41,124 nucleotides of DNA from Nocardia vaccinii NBRC 15922 (GTDB taxonomy: Bacteria > Actinomycetota > Actinomycetes > Mycobacteriales > Mycobacteriaceae): contig NZ_BDCC01000003.1 in assembly GCF_001613305.1 (NCBI RefSeq), positions 1 through 41,124 on the forward strand, given 5' to 3'. Positions 39,763 to 41,124 of the stretch are shown piece by piece; position 1 is the first letter of the stretch, and the number at the start of each line of letters is the position of its first letter. Both the position numbers and the translations under genes were made by a program. The notes below the pieces were generated by a model. It had not been told where the DNA came from. It searched no databases and was given only the letters and a program-made list of their open reading frames with translations.

Positions 39763-41124
39763 TCAGTGCAGCAATCCACCGGTGATATCCGCACCCGTGT
39801 GCGTTTCGGTGGTCGTCGCGGCGGTGGTATCGCCGAACAACCCCGCTCCGGTATGCGCCGCGGTGTCCAGCCCACCCCCGAGCGAGCCATTCGCTCCGGC
39901 ATTCAGTGTGCTGTCGATGGTGCTGTGCGTCGCGGCGCCCAGAGTCGAGTCCACCCCGTTCCCGAACGCGTGCGAAACATCCACGCTCGCCCACGGATTC
40001 GCCGCTGCGGTCGGCGTGGTCCCACCGAGCTCGCCACCGACCCCGAGCGCACTGTGCACCGCGCTGTCCGTCACTCCACCCACATTCGCCCCGAGCCCGG
40101 ACTCGAGCCCCGTCCCCGCATGCAGCCCCGTCCCCGCCGACACTGCCGAATTCAACCCCGGCGACACGACTGTGGACAGATCATTCCCGGCATGCACAGC
40201 CGACTCGGTTCCGGTCGAAAGCGTTGTGGACAGACCACTTCCAGCGTGCGCGGCAGAATCCACACCCGTCGACAACGTTGTGGACAACCCGTCCCCGACA
40301 TGCAACGCCGAATCGGCCCCCGACGACAACGTGGTCGACAAACCGCTCCCGGCCTGCGCCGCCGAATCCGCACCGGCCGACAACGTGGTCGACAGCCCAC
40401 CTCCCACATGCGCCGCCGAATCCGCGCCGGCCGACAACGTCGTGGACAGACCGTCCCCGACATGCAGCGCCGAATCCGCACCGGCCGACAAGGTGGTCGA
40501 CAAACCACTTCCCACCTGGGCAGCCGAATCGGTGCCGGCCGACAACGTTGTGGACAGACCGCTTCCGGCCTGCGCAGCCGTATCGGCTCCGGCCGAAAGC
40601 GTTGTGGACAGACCACTTCCCGCCTGCACGGCGGAATTCAGCCCGGAGGACAAGGTCGTGGACAGCCCGTTACCGACCTCCGCACCCGCGGCAACCGCCG
40701 ACTCCGCGCCCGCCGACAATGCCGCGGACAGATCACTCCCGGCAGAAGCCACCGAATTGACTCCGGACGACAACGCTGTGGACAACTCCGTTCCCGCCTG
40801 CGCGGCAGAATTCACACCCGCGCCCAGACCCGCGGCCACACCGGCCACCGACTCCACACCGGTGCCCAGTTCACTACTACTCGACTCGGTCCCCAGGCCG
40901 GCGGCCGACTGCAGACCGGCACCGAGCCCAGTGGTCAGACCAGCGGCGGAATTCAAGCCGGCGCTCAGCCCGGTGCCGAGGTTGGCCGCCGACTCCACAC
41001 CCGCGCCCAATTCACCACCGACGTTGGCAGCCGACCCCAGACCAGCGCCCAATTCAGCACCCAGACCCGCGGCCGACTCCAGACCCGCGCCCAGTTCACC
41101 GCCCAGGTTCGCGGCCGACCCCAG
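39763..41124 (-). CDS. iniB: IniB-like Ala/Gly/Ser-rich repeat protein, 5' end outside window
   Basis: The frame is open from the right edge to the stop at 39763, at least 453 residues, and the sequence at the edge is still repeat (GAGLESAAG types), so the start and any N-terminal domain lie beyond the window. The part seen has a 14-residue period (like LGTGLSAGLNSAAG) at 40807-41124, then an array of 18-residue units (40147-40806), then a 127-residue Gly/Ala/Thr C-terminus ending ADITGGLLH. No membrane span or enzyme motif is present. Mycobacterial IniB is a Gly/Ala-rich cell-wall-linked protein at the head of iniBAC; the match rests on composition and on position 31 bp before iniA. Codon usage stays highly GC-biased. 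Confidence 0.8.
   Translation of the reverse strand: MGSAANLGGELGAGLESAAGLGAELGAGLGSAANVGGELGAGVESAANLGTGLSAGLNSAAGLTTGLGAGLQSAAGLGTESSSSELGTGVESVAGVAAGLGAGVNSAAQAGTELSTALSSGVNSVASAGSDLSAALSAGAESAVAAGAEVGNGLSTTLSSGLNSAVQAGSGLSTTLSAGADTAAQAGSGLSTTLSAGTDSAAQVGSGLSTTLSAGADSALHVGDGLSTTLSAGADSAAHVGGGLSTTLSAGADSAAQAGSGLSTTLSSGADSALHVGDGLSTTLSTGVDSAAHAGSGLSTTLSTGTESAVHAGNDLSTVVSPGLNSAVSAGTGLHAGTGLESGLGANVGGVTDSAVHSALGVGGELGGTTPTAAANPWASVDVSHAFGNGVDSTLGAATHSTIDSTLNAGANGSLGGGLDTAAHTGAGLFGDTTAATTTETHTGADITGGLLH
40147..40806 (-). repeat. 54-bp coding repeat array in the IniB-like gene
   Basis: Twelve units encode an 18-residue motif such as AAQAGSGLSTTLSAGADS; eleven are 54 bp, and one, at about 40633-40698, is 66 bp. 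From N to C terminus the unit heads read AAQ, VAS, AVA, AVQ, AAQ, AAQ, ALH, AAH, AAQ, ALH, AAH, AVH, so an ALH-AAH pair recurs, a sign of duplication of two- or three-unit blocks. Confidence 0.88.

Noticed and set aside
40147..40806. Regular 54-bp repeats as a possible CRISPR array
   Set aside because: Units are contiguous and in frame with no unique spacers; they encode an 18-residue protein repeat.

Overview
The window is GC-rich throughout, with the codon pattern of a high-GC actinomycete. Its gene content points to a mycolic-acid-containing actinobacterium, most likely Nocardia or a close relative: a fused HadA/HadB-type FAS-II dehydratase, a FabH-type KAS III, iniBAC-type genes, an EmbR-like SARP/FHA regulator, HspR with HAIR-type operators, and type VII/envelope-flavoured proteins. 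Many genes match, from memory, the Mycobacterium tuberculosis interval Rv0341-Rv0385 (iniBAC, dnaK-grpE-dnaJ-hspR, Rv0361, fba, DedA, Rv0365c, Rv0380c, pyrE, Rv0383c, clpB, Rv0385). Here the iniBAC and dnaK-hspR blocks lie on the minus strand to the right of clpB, so the interval looks inverted and rearranged relative to that genome.

Layout. 1-7.4 kb: the 3' part of a huge Pro/Gly-rich membrane protein, the HadAB fusion, a secreted DUF4185 protein, a small secreted Excalibur-like protein and an EmbR-like regulator. 7.7-11.6 kb: class II fructose-bisphosphate aldolase, two tandem DedA membrane proteins and a GH76-like protein. 11.7-18.6 kb: SpoU methyltransferase, a two-TM protein, a YhhN protein coupled to FabH, PyrE, a short-chain dehydrogenase and two one-TM proteins. 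18.6-25.5 kb: ClpB with a HAIR operator, then three related flavohemoprotein/reductase genes and a 50-codon small gene. 25.6-31.2 kb: a phage-type lysozyme-domain protein and the dnaK-grpE-dnaJ-hspR operon, with HAIR sites upstream and a strong intrinsic terminator downstream. 31.4-35.9 kb: an HhH-GPD-like protein, an ECF sigma factor, a haloalkane dehalogenase, a zinc-type dehydrogenase and a small secreted protein. 36.1-41.1 kb: IniC-like and IniA-like dynamin GTPases and the 3' part of a repeat-rich IniB-like protein.

Two themes recur. One is protein quality control under HspR: clpB and the dnaK operon both carry HAIR-like inverted repeats, and hspR is the last gene of its own operon. The other is envelope biogenesis and stress (FabH, HadAB, IniBAC, the EmbR-like regulator, GH76, lysozyme domain, DedA). 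Non-genic items of note are a roughly 150-bp dispersed intergenic repeat present twice in divergent promoter regions, with smaller relatives in a convergent one, a 180-bp tandem duplication in the first gene, and a 54-bp coding repeat array in the last. No tRNA, rRNA, CRISPR, insertion sequence or replication origin was seen.
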